Source: Tissierella sp. MB52-C2
GTDB lineage: Bacteria > Bacillota > Clostridia > Tissierellales > Tissierellaceae
Assembly (NCBI RefSeq): GCF_030931715.1
Contig: NZ_CP133261.1
Coordinates: 3,202,643-3,266,642, forward strand
Length of the DNA stretch: 64,000 nucleotides
Direction: 5' to 3'
Part shown: one piece after another, positions 1-8,927 of the stretch
Layout: each line of letters begins with the position of its first letter
Numbering within the stretch: the first letter of the stretch is position 1
Translations under genes and position numbers: made by a program
The notes under the pieces: generated by a model
Databases searched by the model: none
The model's input: the letters and a program-made list of their open reading frames with translations, nothing else
Told to the model about the DNA's origin: nothing

Positions 1-812
1 ACTCTACCTAAACTATTGAAAATAGATAATATAATAACTAAAACAAATCCAGCTTCCCAATTTATCTGAAGCTTTGCTATATTAGATATATGCCCAATAA
101 TCATAAGTCCCGCCGATGAAGATAGTCCAAGCATTACCCATAGTTTATAAAAGTACTTATCCTTAATTATATATTTCCAATCGTAATCTATACTTATATT
201 TTTATCTTTATTTACTTCTCCACCTGCTTCCATTAATTCCTGTGGTGGATTTTTTATAATTAAGGATAATGGAATCCCTGTAAGCAGTACAAATACTCCA
301 AGATAAGTAAAGGTCTTTCCCATGCCAACAGACCCTATGAGATAGTTAGCTAAAGGTGAATAAAATGCAGAGGATAATCCTACTCCTGCAACGACTATTC
401 CAGTTACCATACCCTTTTTTTCAGGTGGAAACCACTTCACCCCTGTGGCAGCAGTGGCTACGTTTATTATTCCAGATCCTGCACCTACTAAAACACCCAT
501 GGTGATTGTCATAATAGCTGGACTCTCAGTTAAACCAGAAAGAAATACTCCTACTCCAACTAAAATACTACCACCTAGTGCTGGAATAGTAGGCCCCTTT
601 GAATCTACTATCTTTCCAAATATAACCATAGCAATTACAAAAGTTATAGTTAATGTAGTATAGGGAAGTGATGCTTCCTTACCTGTCCAGCCTAATTGAT
701 TTATTAAAGCCTTGCTAATTACGCTCCACACATATAGTATGGCTGAAATAAAGTTAATACCTGCTGCTGCCAATAAAACCATATAGCTTTTTTTATTTGC
801 AACTCTTTCCAT
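1..812 (-). CDS. OFA-family MFS transporter (3' part cut by window edge)
   Basis: The reading frame is open from an ATG at 812 to the window edge, about 270 codons, so the C-terminal part is missing. The start follows a strong AAGGAGGGG site. The protein begins MERVANKKSYMVLLAAAG and has at least six hydrophobic segments. It carries LGWTGKEASLPYTTL and a VKWFPPEKKGMVTGIVVAG stretch; the latter is typical of the oxalate/formate antiporter-like (OFA) branch of the major facilitator superfamily. Such proteins exchange small carboxylates across the cytoplasmic membrane. The substrate cannot be told from the sequence. It is transcribed away from the neighbouring flippase gene and has its own promoter at 902-930. 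Confidence 0.8.
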   Translation of the reverse strand, partial: MERVANKKSYMVLLAAAGINFISAILYVWSVISKALINQLGWTGKEASLPYTTLTITFVIAMVIFGKIVDSKGPTIPALGGSILVGVGVFLSGLTESPAIMTITMGVLVGAGSGIINVATAATGVKWFPPEKKGMVTGIVVAGVGLSSAFYSPLANYLIGSVGMGKTFTYLGVFVLLTGIPLSLIIKNPPQELMEAGGEVNKDKNISIDYDWKYIIKDKYFYKLWVMLGLSSSAGLMIIGHISNIAKLQINWEAGFVLVIILSIFNSLGR

Positions 813-901
813 AGTCCCCTCCTTATGAAGTTATTGTTTACAAAATTTCTAACTGCTGTTCGCCTGTTAGAGCACTGCTTTCACCTGATTTTCATAGCTA
901 T

Positions 902-930
902 ATTATATATAAGAACGAAGGTTTGGTCAA
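902..930 (-). promoter_or_regulatory. Sigma-70-type promoter of the OFA transporter gene
   Basis: Read on the minus strand there is TTGACC, 17 bases, then TATAAT, close to the vegetative consensus. The predicted leader is about 80 bases. It contains short complementary segments (CTAAC and GTTAG) that I could not match to a known riboswitch. Confidence 0.65.
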
Positions 931-1062
931 TCTGTTTATTCTAGGTTACAATTCACCCCTTTGCAAAACTAAAGATATTCTTAATAGTCTTTTTGATAAA
1001 GATAATATAATTATTTAAAAAACATATAAATTAATATTGGACTTTTTTTAAGAGGTGATTTT

Positions 1063-2598
1063 TTGAATAAAAATGGATTTATTTATGGTTCAGTATTTAT
1101 GGTTTTTATGAATTTCTTTATGAGGATTATTGGATTTGCTTATGATATTTTCCTATCTAAGCTTTTGGGAGCAGAAGCCATGGGATTATTTCAAATTGGA
1201 ATGTCTACTCTTATGACATTTCTGATTATAACTATTTCTGGAATTCCCACTGCCCTTACAAAGATAATCGCAGAAGAAAACTCTAAAAGTGGTTCCAATA
1301 ATGCGGAGGGCATCTTTAAATTAACATTTATATTTAATTTTTTCCTAGCCATTTTACTTAGTGGAATCTTAATATTTTTCTCAGATATTATTGCTACTAA
1401 AATGCTTAAAAATCAAGATATGATCCTTGGAGTATATTTCATGGTTCCAGCGATTATTATTCTTTCTTTAAGTAACGTCTTAAAGGCCTATTTTTATGGA
1501 ATGAAGAATATGGTAACTCCTAGTCTTGCACAAATAATTGAACATCTAACTAGATTTATCATAGTGTTGGCTATCCTCTATTATGTAAAACCTACAGACC
1601 CTATTGATGGAGCCATAATAGCTTTACTTGGTATTAGTATTGGAGAATTTTTTGACTTATTATGGTCATATTTTTTTAAAAAACATTTATATAAAAAGAA
1701 AAAAAGCTCCTATAAAGTAAGCAGTATACCTTTATTCCTGAAACTTTTAACTATGGCAGTGCCTCTGACTATTGCAGGCTCATTTCAGGTTGTATTTAGA
1801 TTTACTAATACTGTTTTGATTCCCAATAGACTTATGGCTGCAGGATATAGTAGTAGTGAGGCTGTGGCAACCTTTGGTAGAATCATGGGGATGGCTATGC
1901 CACTTATTCACTTATCATTTATAGTCACCTCTGCCTTAGTTCTTAATTTAATTCCAAGTCTATCAGAGCAGATGGCTTTAAAAAGATATAGGGAGATGAA
2001 GAGAGATATAAATTTGTCCATAAAGGCAACTATTCTTATCTCCTTTCCATTGGCAGCAATATATACTGTATTCTCTAAACCTTTAGCAGTATTATTATAT
2101 AGCGATGCAAAGGTTGGTCCCTATATATATGCCATGGGCTTTGGTACTATTCTTATGGCTTTACAGCATACTATATCTGGTGCCCTCCTAGGTTTAAATC
2201 GACAGGTACAGGATACTATAAATGGGATTATCAGTATGGTTATTAGAATAATTCTTATTTACGTTTTAGTAGGAGATCCTCGATTTGGAATTAATGGATT
2301 TTTTATTGCATTTTATGTATCTATGATTATTACTATTATTTTAGATTTAATAGTCTTACGTTCTGTAATTAAGCTTAATATTAATTATATAGATATTCTA
2401 GGTAAACCAATTTTGGCAACTTTATTTATGATTGGAGCTATATTTTTAACTACTTACGATTTGTCTAACCTTCAAAATCCTAGTCCTATTGTGTTTATAT
2501 CCAGCCTTCTTGTAGGCACCATAGCCTATATATTTATTCTAGTACTTACAAAAGCCGTACCTAAGAATTTCTTTAGACGATTCTTTAAATCTAAGTAG
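1063..2598 (+). CDS. spoVB: SpoVB-like polysaccharide/lipid II flippase
   Basis: A 511-residue polytopic membrane protein of the MOP/MATE superfamily, with roughly 14 hydrophobic segments over its whole length. The N-terminal FMNFFMRIIGFAYDIFLSKLLGAE-like segment and the later ISGIPTALTKIIAEE stretch are typical of stage V sporulation protein B and its paralogues. SpoVB moves lipid-linked peptidoglycan precursors across the membrane for spore cortex synthesis. The length is close to that of Bacillus SpoVB. The start is a TTG preceded by AGAGGTG. Clostridia often have several paralogues, so a role in another polysaccharide is possible and the symbol is tentative. It stands alone, 50-70 bases ahead of a lipoprotein gene on the same strand. 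Confidence 0.75.
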   Translation: MNKNGFIYGSVFMVFMNFFMRIIGFAYDIFLSKLLGAEAMGLFQIGMSTLMTFLIITISGIPTALTKIIAEENSKSGSNNAEGIFKLTFIFNFFLAILLSGILIFFSDIIATKMLKNQDMILGVYFMVPAIIILSLSNVLKAYFYGMKNMVTPSLAQIIEHLTRFIIVLAILYYVKPTDPIDGAIIALLGISIGEFFDLLWSYFFKKHLYKKKKSSYKVSSIPLFLKLLTMAVPLTIAGSFQVVFRFTNTVLIPNRLMAAGYSSSEAVATFGRIMGMAMPLIHLSFIVTSALVLNLIPSLSEQMALKRYREMKRDINLSIKATILISFPLAAIYTVFSKPLAVLLYSDAKVGPYIYAMGFGTILMALQHTISGALLGLNRQVQDTINGIISMVIRIILIYVLVGDPRFGINGFFIAFYVSMIITIILDLIVLRSVIKLNINYIDILGKPILATLFMIGAIFLTTYDLSNLQNPSPIVFISSLLVGTIAYIFILVLTKAVPKNFFRRFFKSK

Positions 2599-2667
2599 AT
2601 TTGTAAAAATTTTGTAACCCATACTTTTGTATATCATTGTATAATTATGGTAAAGGAGATGAGATTA

Positions 2668-3549
2668 ATGAGAAATAAAAGGTTGATATTTATAATAACT
2701 TTTATTTTATTCACCACAGTTATTTCAGGATGTGCTAAGAAAAACATATCAAAAACGGAATTATCTTATGATTTAGCTCCTATAGAGGCAGAGAAAAATA
2801 TGTCTTCCGATACTAGGGATGATTCCATAGTAGAAAACTCTATTGATAATCTAATTGAGCCCGAAAAGATAATAACTACAGTTTCAATTTCTATGGAAAC
2901 AAAAGAGTTTATGGATACTACTGGAAAATTAAATGAATTGATCACCAATTATAAAGGCTATGTGGAAAACTCAAGTATATATTATAATAATTATATTGAG
3001 CATAGTGGATTAAAAAACTCTCATCATTCCATAAGGATTCCGAAGGAAAACCTCAATCAATTTGTAAATGAGCTAAAGGAAATAGGCAATGTTATTTCAG
3101 AAAACACTTCTAAGGAAGATATAAGTAAAGCTTATAAGGACACCGAGTCTAGACTTAGACTTCTGGAAACAAAGGAAAATAGAATTCTTGCACTGTTAGA
3201 TAAAGCAGAGAAAATGGAAGATATTATCGCCTTGGAAAATCAACTTAGTTCTATTATCTATGAAAAAGAAAATTTAACTATAAATATAAAAGATATGGAT
3301 GACAAAGTAGATTATTCTACTGTGTATTTTGAACTAAGAGAAGTGGCAAAGCTAAGTTCTAAGGATAATAATAAGACTCCTTTTTCTACTAAGATCGTAA
3401 ATGCATTTAAAAATTCTCTGTACTTCTTTACTTCAAATATTGAAAACTTAATTATATCCTTTATATATTTCTTGCCATATGGTGTAATAATAGGTGTAGT
3501 AGTTTATATAGTATGGAGATTTAAGAAAAAGAAGAATAACACACTGTAG
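2668..3549 (+). CDS. DUF4349-type lipoprotein
   Basis: I chose the ATG at 2668 because AAAGGAG lies 9 bases before it and the protein then starts with a clean lipoprotein signal (MRNKRLIFI..., lipobox VISGC). In-frame ATGs at 2647 and 2659 would overlap or precede that site. The mature protein of about 270 residues has a beta-rich segment with PEKIITTVSISMETKEF, a long charged predicted coiled coil in the middle (LRLLETKENRILALLDKAEKMEDI) and a C-terminal membrane segment followed by RRFKKKK-like basic residues. This layout fits DUF4349, a family of unknown function. It is therefore held at the outside of the membrane by a lipid at one end and a helix at the other. Confidence 0.75.
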   Translation: MRNKRLIFIITFILFTTVISGCAKKNISKTELSYDLAPIEAEKNMSSDTRDDSIVENSIDNLIEPEKIITTVSISMETKEFMDTTGKLNELITNYKGYVENSSIYYNNYIEHSGLKNSHHSIRIPKENLNQFVNELKEIGNVISENTSKEDISKAYKDTESRLRLLETKENRILALLDKAEKMEDIIALENQLSSIIYEKENLTINIKDMDDKVDYSTVYFELREVAKLSSKDNNKTPFSTKIVNAFKNSLYFFTSNIENLIISFIYFLPYGVIIGVVVYIVWRFKKKKNNTL

Positions 3550-3622
3550 AGTGAAACGGTGGATTTGAGGGAACTCTCCTCAGTAAGCAAATTATAGCTT
3601 TGCTGGGTACGCTCCTAAAGAG

Positions 3623-3651
3623 AAAAAAGCAAGGAAATCCCTTGCTTTTTT
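3623..3651. terminator. Bidirectional intrinsic terminator
   Basis: A 12-bp stem (AAAAAAGCAAGG and its complement) with a 5-base loop, A-rich on one side and T-rich on the other. It lies between two convergent genes, the lipoprotein gene and the aminopeptidase gene, and abuts the stop codon of the latter. Confidence 0.85.
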
Positions 3652-5430
3652 CTATATACTTCTGGTTTCTTCCTTTAACCAAGCTCTTTCTTCATCATTT
3701 AAATAAGGCGACAGTTTATTAAACACATCTTTATGATATTCATTTAGCCACGTTCTTTCATTTTCAGTTAATAGTTCTACATCTATTCCCTGTAAATCTA
3801 TTGGAACAAAGGATATTGTCTCAAATTTCATAAATTGACCTGAATCAGTTTTTATATCTTCTTCTACTACTACAACGTTTTCTATTCTTATACCATGACT
3901 TCCTTCCTTATATACGCCTGGCTCTATGGTAACTATCATTCCTTTTTCCAATACAACAGTATTTGACACCATGGCAAAACCATGAGGACCTTCATGTACA
4001 TTTAGTAAAAAGCCTACACCATGTCCAGTGCCACATTTATAGTCTATACCTTCCTGCCATAATGGGTATCTTGATAACACATCAAGGCTATGCCCCGTGG
4101 CACCATAAAGGAATCTAGCGTTTCCCAGATTTATATGAGCCTTTAATGTTAGGGTAAAGTCTCTTTTTTCTTCTTCTGTTATTGGACCCATTACTGCTGT
4201 TCTAGTAATATCCGTAGTTCCATCAAAATATTGTCCACCTGAATCAATTAAATATAGACCTTCCTTTTTAATCTCAGAGCTTGAGTTTTCATCAGCTGAA
4301 TAATGCATCATTGCAGCATTTGCTTTATATGCGGATATAGATCCAAAACTTGGTTCAATAAATCCTTCTTGTTCTTTTCTAAATTCTAATAATTTTTTTT
4401 GTGCTGACATTTCAGTTACTGGAATATTTCCTACATTTTTATCTAACCAATGGAAAAATTTTACCAAAGCAACCCCATCTTTTAGATAAGCATTCTTTTG
4501 GTTTTCAATTTCTGTAGGATTTTTGATTCCCTTGAGCTTTGTTGTAATATCCATTCCTGATGCTATAGTACATTCTGAAGGTATTGATTTATATATCCAT
4601 CTATTTATTCTATTTTTATCTAAATATATTTTCGAATTTTTATCCAATGATTTTATATAGTCAATTATTTCTTCATATGCAACTATTTGTACATTATTTT
4701 CATCTAAGAAAGTTTTAACTTCAGAATTTATCTTTTCCTTGTCTACAAATAAATAAGCTTCATTCTTTGAAATTAGGGCATAGGAAATAACAACAGGATT
4801 ATGTAATACATCTTTTCCTCTAATATTATAAGTCCAAGCTATATCATCTAGGCTACCTATTAAAACATAATCTATATTTTGTTTTTCCATTTCTTTTCTA
4901 ACTTCTTCTATTTTTTCCTTACCAGTTTTTCCTGTATATTTTACCTCATGTATGAATGCCTCTCCCTTAGGAATACTTGGTCTGTCTTCCCATATTTCTC
5001 CCACTAAATCATATTCATCAATAAATTTAATATCTTTTCCCTTAAATTCTTTTTCTAAACTTTCAACTGAAGACTGCGAAAATACTTCTCCATCAAAGCC
5101 TAAGGTATCTCCATCTTTTAATTTCTCATTTAGCCATTGACTATAGGTTGGATATCCTGGAATCCTCATTTTAAATAATTTATATTCTGAACCCTCTAGT
5201 TCTTTTTCAGCTTGAATGAAATATCTACCATCAGTCCATAGAATTGCTTCATCCTGTGTAATCACCACAGTACCAGCTGAGCCTGTAAATCCTGATATCC
5301 ATATCCTTCCTTTATAGTAATCTGCCACATACTCAGATTGATGTGGGTCTCCTGTATTTACTATATAGGCATTAATTCCCTTCTCACTCATTAAACTCCT
5401 TAGTTCTTTTAGTCTTTCATTAATAGTCAT
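3652..5430 (-). CDS. Xaa-Pro aminopeptidase (M24B family)
   Basis: A 592-residue cytoplasmic metallopeptidase that removes N-terminal residues preceding proline. Two creatinase-type N-terminal domains fill the first 310 or so residues, followed by the pita-bread M24 domain and a C-terminal extension. This three-domain form is the long aminopeptidase P1 type. All five metal ligands are visible: Asp in DSGGQY (near 397), Asp in TTDITRT (near 408), His in GTGHGVG (near 471), Glu in TIEPGVY (near 503) and Glu in IRIENVVVV (near 517). The ATG follows GGAGG and overlaps the end of eutH by 11 bases, so the two are translationally coupled. It is the last gene of the peptide/amide locus that begins with oppB, which suits a role in breaking down imported proline-containing peptides. 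Confidence 0.9.
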   Translation of the reverse strand: MTINERLKELRSLMSEKGINAYIVNTGDPHQSEYVADYYKGRIWISGFTGSAGTVVITQDEAILWTDGRYFIQAEKELEGSEYKLFKMRIPGYPTYSQWLNEKLKDGDTLGFDGEVFSQSSVESLEKEFKGKDIKFIDEYDLVGEIWEDRPSIPKGEAFIHEVKYTGKTGKEKIEEVRKEMEKQNIDYVLIGSLDDIAWTYNIRGKDVLHNPVVISYALISKNEAYLFVDKEKINSEVKTFLDENNVQIVAYEEIIDYIKSLDKNSKIYLDKNRINRWIYKSIPSECTIASGMDITTKLKGIKNPTEIENQKNAYLKDGVALVKFFHWLDKNVGNIPVTEMSAQKKLLEFRKEQEGFIEPSFGSISAYKANAAMMHYSADENSSSEIKKEGLYLIDSGGQYFDGTTDITRTAVMGPITEEEKRDFTLTLKAHINLGNARFLYGATGHSLDVLSRYPLWQEGIDYKCGTGHGVGFLLNVHEGPHGFAMVSNTVVLEKGMIVTIEPGVYKEGSHGIRIENVVVVEEDIKTDSGQFMKFETISFVPIDLQGIDVELLTENERTWLNEYHKDVFNKLSPYLNDEERAWLKEETRSI

Positions 5431-6502
5431 ATTTGACCTCCTTAACCTTTTCTAATCTTAAGAACAATATAGATATAAAAATAGCAGAAATTCCTCCTAC
5501 TAATTTACTGACTATAAATGGATTAATATTATCCGGTGAAACAGAGGATATATATGCAAGCTGTCCTCCAAAAGTAAATGCACCTGATACAATAAATGAA
5601 GCATTTATTACCTTACCCTTTTCATTCATTTTATCATAAATTCCTAACATGGGAATACAATTGGCCAAGGAGCTTAAGATACCCAGTATAGAGTATTCAT
5701 CAAGCCCTACTTTTTTACTAATATTAAATAGAAATTTATTTAACTTTTGGGATATAAAGTGAAACATCGGATATGCTCCAGATAGTATAATCCCTATTTT
5801 GGCAACTAATAATATACCTTCTTCTAAAGGTATCATACCAGGAATCAAATTATATCCAAAGATAAAGCTAATTATATTTAATATTAAGCCTATGGTGCTA
5901 ATTATAACAATAACCTTACCTAATATATTAAAAACCTTAATTATCTTATCTGGAGATTTAAGTAGTCCACAAATTATTAAAATGGAAAATATAATGACTG
6001 GTATTAGGTTGTATACAATGTCGATAAATTCAATCCCCATTATAACTCCACCTACAATCATTCCCAAAGGTAAGGCAGTAATACCTCCCAAAATTCCTTT
6101 AGCAAAGAATTTAAAATCTTCCTTAGATATAAGGCCAACTGCTACTGGAATAGTAAATGATATAGTAGCTCCTAAAGTAGAAGCTAATATTAGTCCATTG
6201 AATTTACCTATTATTTGTGAGTTTGCTATTTCAATACTAGTATTGTATCCTCCTAAATCTACTGCTAATATGCTACTTAAAAAAACAGAGGGATCTACAT
6301 TAATTAATTTTGATAATGGACCTAATACAATCATAAGCTTTTCTCCTATAATTGGAGATAGACTATAAATACCAATTATACTTAGAGCCAAATCTCCCAT
6401 GGCTTTAAATCCCTCTTCAAACTTCTTTCCTAATCCAAATTTATTATTTAGTATCCTATCTATTCCTGCTATAATTGAAAATACAATCATTATCTGAATC
6501 AC
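5420..6502 (-). CDS. eutH: EutH-like ethanolamine permease
   Basis: A 360-residue membrane protein with about ten hydrophobic segments. Stretches such as FEEGFKAMGDLALSIIGIYSLSPIIG, AVDLGGYN and the GLISKEDFKFFAKGILGG region are characteristic of EutH, which lets ethanolamine cross the membrane in ethanolamine-utilising bacteria. None of the other eut genes (ammonia-lyase, microcompartment shell) is nearby. Instead it sits between an amidohydrolase and an aminopeptidase. I infer that it may carry a different small amine, perhaps a product or substrate of the amidohydrolases. Gaps are 14 bases to the upstream gene and an 11-base overlap downstream. Confidence 0.8.
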   Translation of the reverse strand: MIQIMIVFSIIAGIDRILNNKFGLGKKFEEGFKAMGDLALSIIGIYSLSPIIGEKLMIVLGPLSKLINVDPSVFLSSILAVDLGGYNTSIEIANSQIIGKFNGLILASTLGATISFTIPVAVGLISKEDFKFFAKGILGGITALPLGMIVGGVIMGIEFIDIVYNLIPVIIFSILIICGLLKSPDKIIKVFNILGKVIVIISTIGLILNIISFIFGYNLIPGMIPLEEGILLVAKIGIILSGAYPMFHFISQKLNKFLFNISKKVGLDEYSILGILSSLANCIPMLGIYDKMNEKGKVINASFIVSGAFTFGGQLAYISSVSPDNINPFIVSKLVGGISAIFISILFLRLEKVKEVKYDY

Positions 6503-6516
6503 TTTACACCTCGCTA

Positions 6517-7701
6517 TTATGGATTAGAGGAATATACAATTTTTCCATCTATTATTGTGTTAATCAGTTTTGCATTTGTATTGTATGTTGGTATTCCTTT
6601 AAACAATAATAAATCAGCATCTTTTCCTTCTTCTATACTTCCTACTACATCATCTATTCCAAGTATTTTTGCAGGATTTATTGTTATCATTCTTAGGGTT
6701 CTTTCCACATCTAATCCTGAACGAACTGCTTCTCCAGCATGATGAACTAAACTATCTATACTAAGTATTGGAGCATCTGTTGTTATGGCAGTTAATACTC
6801 CTCTATTATCTAATTCTATTACACTTTCTATATCTATTAATCTAGCCTCTCCAAAGCTTTTTATTGACCCTAAAGGTCCAAAAACTATTGAGCATTTAGA
6901 TTCTACTAATTCTTCTATATAATCACTAGCACCCCACGCATGGTCAATGGAAAATTCTAAATTAAATTCCTTTGCTATTTCTATTGCAGTCATCATATCA
7001 AATTGAGTACAATGTATTTTTAGTGGAATTTCCTTTTTAATTGCTGGTATAATAGCTTCTAAATCCCTATCATATTTAGGCATCTCACCTTTTCCTAATT
7101 CTGCTGCTTCCTTTTCTTCTAAGTATTTAATGGCTTTGTTAAATGAATCTATTATTATATTAGGAATAGCCATTCTACTTGATGGCGTCTGGTTTCTCTC
7201 ACCATAAGTTCTCTTAGGATTTCCTCCTAATGCCACCTTTAATGCTACTGGATTTTTAATTGTCATATCAAATATATTGTCTCCATATGTCTTAGTAGCA
7301 AAAACTAACCCACATATTACATTTCCGCTACCTGGTGTAATTCCTAGTGTAGTTATACCATTTTCATAGGAATATTTAAAGTCTGGAGACTTGGGATCAA
7401 CTCCATAAATTGCCTCCATATTAGCTGTTACACTGTTGGTCATTTCATTCAAATCATCAATACTAGTGGATTCACTGAAGTTCATACCACCTATATGGGA
7501 ATGACAATCTACAAACCCTGGTAACAAAACTAATCCATCTCCATCTATTATTTCAATATCCTTAGATTCAGAAATAATTGATTCTAAATAAGCCTCATCA
7601 TCTCCAACTTTAATTATCTTTTTCCCCTTAACTATTACATAACCTTTTTCTATTATTCTATCAGCCATTGTATAAATCTTACTATTTCTTATTACTAACA
7701 C
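6517..7701 (-). CDS. Amidohydrolase, catalytically complete member of a pair
   Basis: A 394-residue cytoplasmic TIM-barrel amidohydrolase. The metal-binding HxH is present (FVDCHSHIGG, His67 and His69), as are His230 (KIHCTQ), His254 (SIDHAWG) and the catalytic Asp309 (TTDAP). The C-terminal NPAKILGIDDVVGSIEEGKDADLLLF is the usual end of imidazolonepropionase-like enzymes. The substrate is unknown; peptide, cyclic amide or ring amide bonds are all possible. The gene overlaps its upstream paralogue by 7 bases and is followed by eutH after 14 bases, so the products are probably made together. Confidence 0.85.
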   Translation of the reverse strand: MLVIRNSKIYTMADRIIEKGYVIVKGKKIIKVGDDEAYLESIISESKDIEIIDGDGLVLLPGFVDCHSHIGGMNFSESTSIDDLNEMTNSVTANMEAIYGVDPKSPDFKYSYENGITTLGITPGSGNVICGLVFATKTYGDNIFDMTIKNPVALKVALGGNPKRTYGERNQTPSSRMAIPNIIIDSFNKAIKYLEEKEAAELGKGEMPKYDRDLEAIIPAIKKEIPLKIHCTQFDMMTAIEIAKEFNLEFSIDHAWGASDYIEELVESKCSIVFGPLGSIKSFGEARLIDIESVIELDNRGVLTAITTDAPILSIDSLVHHAGEAVRSGLDVERTLRMITINPAKILGIDDVVGSIEEGKDADLLLFKGIPTYNTNAKLINTIIDGKIVYSSNP

Positions 7702-8813
7702 CCTAACTCCTCCTTTGAATATACAAGTTCTCCACCAACTATTGTATTAGAAACTCTTGCATCATAATATTCAATAGGGTTCTTTGTATATATAACTATA
7801 TCAGCATACTTTCCTTCCTCAATACTTCCTAAGATATTATCTATACCTAGTATTTTAGCAGGATTTAGAGTCATGATTTTTATAACATCTTCCTTATCTA
7901 TTCCAGCTTTATAAAACTCTATGGCATTCCAAAGGTATTTTACTTTTCCAGCCATACCATAATCTCCAGAAATTGTAAAACTTACTAAATTTCCTTCTTC
8001 CATTAATCTAGAAATCTTATATAGATCTGTGTTATTATATTTTCCTTTTGTAAGATATATTTGTTCTCCAACTATAACAGAGGCATTAGACTTTATTATA
8101 CTATCAATGCACTTATCTCCTTCATAAGCTCCTACAATAGCAAGTTTTATATTAGTTCCCTTAATTATTTCAATAAGGGCATTTATTTCGGCTGAAGTAT
8201 TTGCAGTAATAATTAATGGTAGTTTTCCTTCTACAATAGAATTAACTATTTCCTTACTTTCATCACTTAATTCTAATTTATTATTTAGAAACTCCTCTAA
8301 TCTTGAAAATATGCCCATCTTTGTCATTGGAAACAGCTTTTTCTCACCATACTGTTCCTTAACATTGTTAATGACAGAACCCTTTATTCCTATAGGTTCC
8401 TTTATTAACATAGTCCTTGAATTTTTCCCCCAAGTTCTATAGGCAGCCATTTGTCCTCCTATTATATTTGAATTTCCTGGAGATGCACCTATAGTTGTTA
8501 TTCCTACATTATATAATTCCTCTAAGTCAATTTCTCTATGATTAAAAGAATACTTTATTTTACATTCTGGTGTTATAGGACTTGATATTTCATTATTGTC
8601 CTTTATACGAAAGGAAATATCTGTACATCCAAAACTACTTACAGGATCAATAAATCCTGGGAAAACTTCCTTACCTTTTGCATCAATTATTCTTTGACTT
8701 GTTGCTGCAATATTGTTATCTATTCTCTTTATAAATCCATTTTCTATTAAAATATCATGATCAATTAATACAGTTCCATTACCAACATGAATATTTCCAT
8801 TTTTAATAATCAA
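7695..8813 (-). CDS. Amidohydrolase-like protein lacking the metal ligands
   Basis: A 372-residue paralogue of the next gene, with the same overall design: an N-terminal beta-sandwich strand pattern, a GASPGNSNIIGG stretch matching the partner's TPGSGNVICG, and NPAKILGIDNILGSIEEGKYAD at the end. The catalytic residues are gone. HSH is replaced by VSS (FIDPVSSFG, residues 58-60), and the positions of His230 and His254 of the partner hold Thr and Gly. The Asp motif reads ISGDYG. I see an intact frame without stops, so this is a maintained non-catalytic subunit rather than a decayed gene. The start is TTG, ten bases after GGAGG. It overlaps its partner by 7 bases, which fits a hetero-oligomer. 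Confidence 0.8.
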   Translation of the reverse strand: MIIKNGNIHVGNGTVLIDHDILIENGFIKRIDNNIAATSQRIIDAKGKEVFPGFIDPVSSFGCTDISFRIKDNNEISSPITPECKIKYSFNHREIDLEELYNVGITTIGASPGNSNIIGGQMAAYRTWGKNSRTMLIKEPIGIKGSVINNVKEQYGEKKLFPMTKMGIFSRLEEFLNNKLELSDESKEIVNSIVEGKLPLIITANTSAEINALIEIIKGTNIKLAIVGAYEGDKCIDSIIKSNASVIVGEQIYLTKGKYNNTDLYKISRLMEEGNLVSFTISGDYGMAGKVKYLWNAIEFYKAGIDKEDVIKIMTLNPAKILGIDNILGSIEEGKYADIVIYTKNPIEYYDARVSNTIVGGELVYSKEELGC

Positions 8814-8858
8814 ATTTCCTAATCCTCCTTGTTTATAATTACCTATTTAAGTGTTTTA

Positions 8859-8897
8859 AAGCAAGACATAGTTTCATAATTATCCTATGTCTTGCTT
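8859..8897 (-). terminator. Hairpin after the oppA-like gene
   Basis: A 13-bp perfect stem (AAGCAAGACATAG and complement) with a 13-base loop, 30 bases after the stop of the binding-protein gene. The following bases on the minus strand are TTTAAAACAC, a poor U-tract, so partial read-through into the amidohydrolase genes is likely. No separate promoter is obvious in the 45 bases before the next gene. Confidence 0.7.
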
Positions 8898-8927
8898 ATA
8901 TATAAATTGAAAAGGGTTAATAAACTA

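Noticed and set aside
835-900. Possible riboswitch in the leader of the OFA transporter gene
   Set aside because: Only short complementary segments; no match to a riboswitch core that I know.
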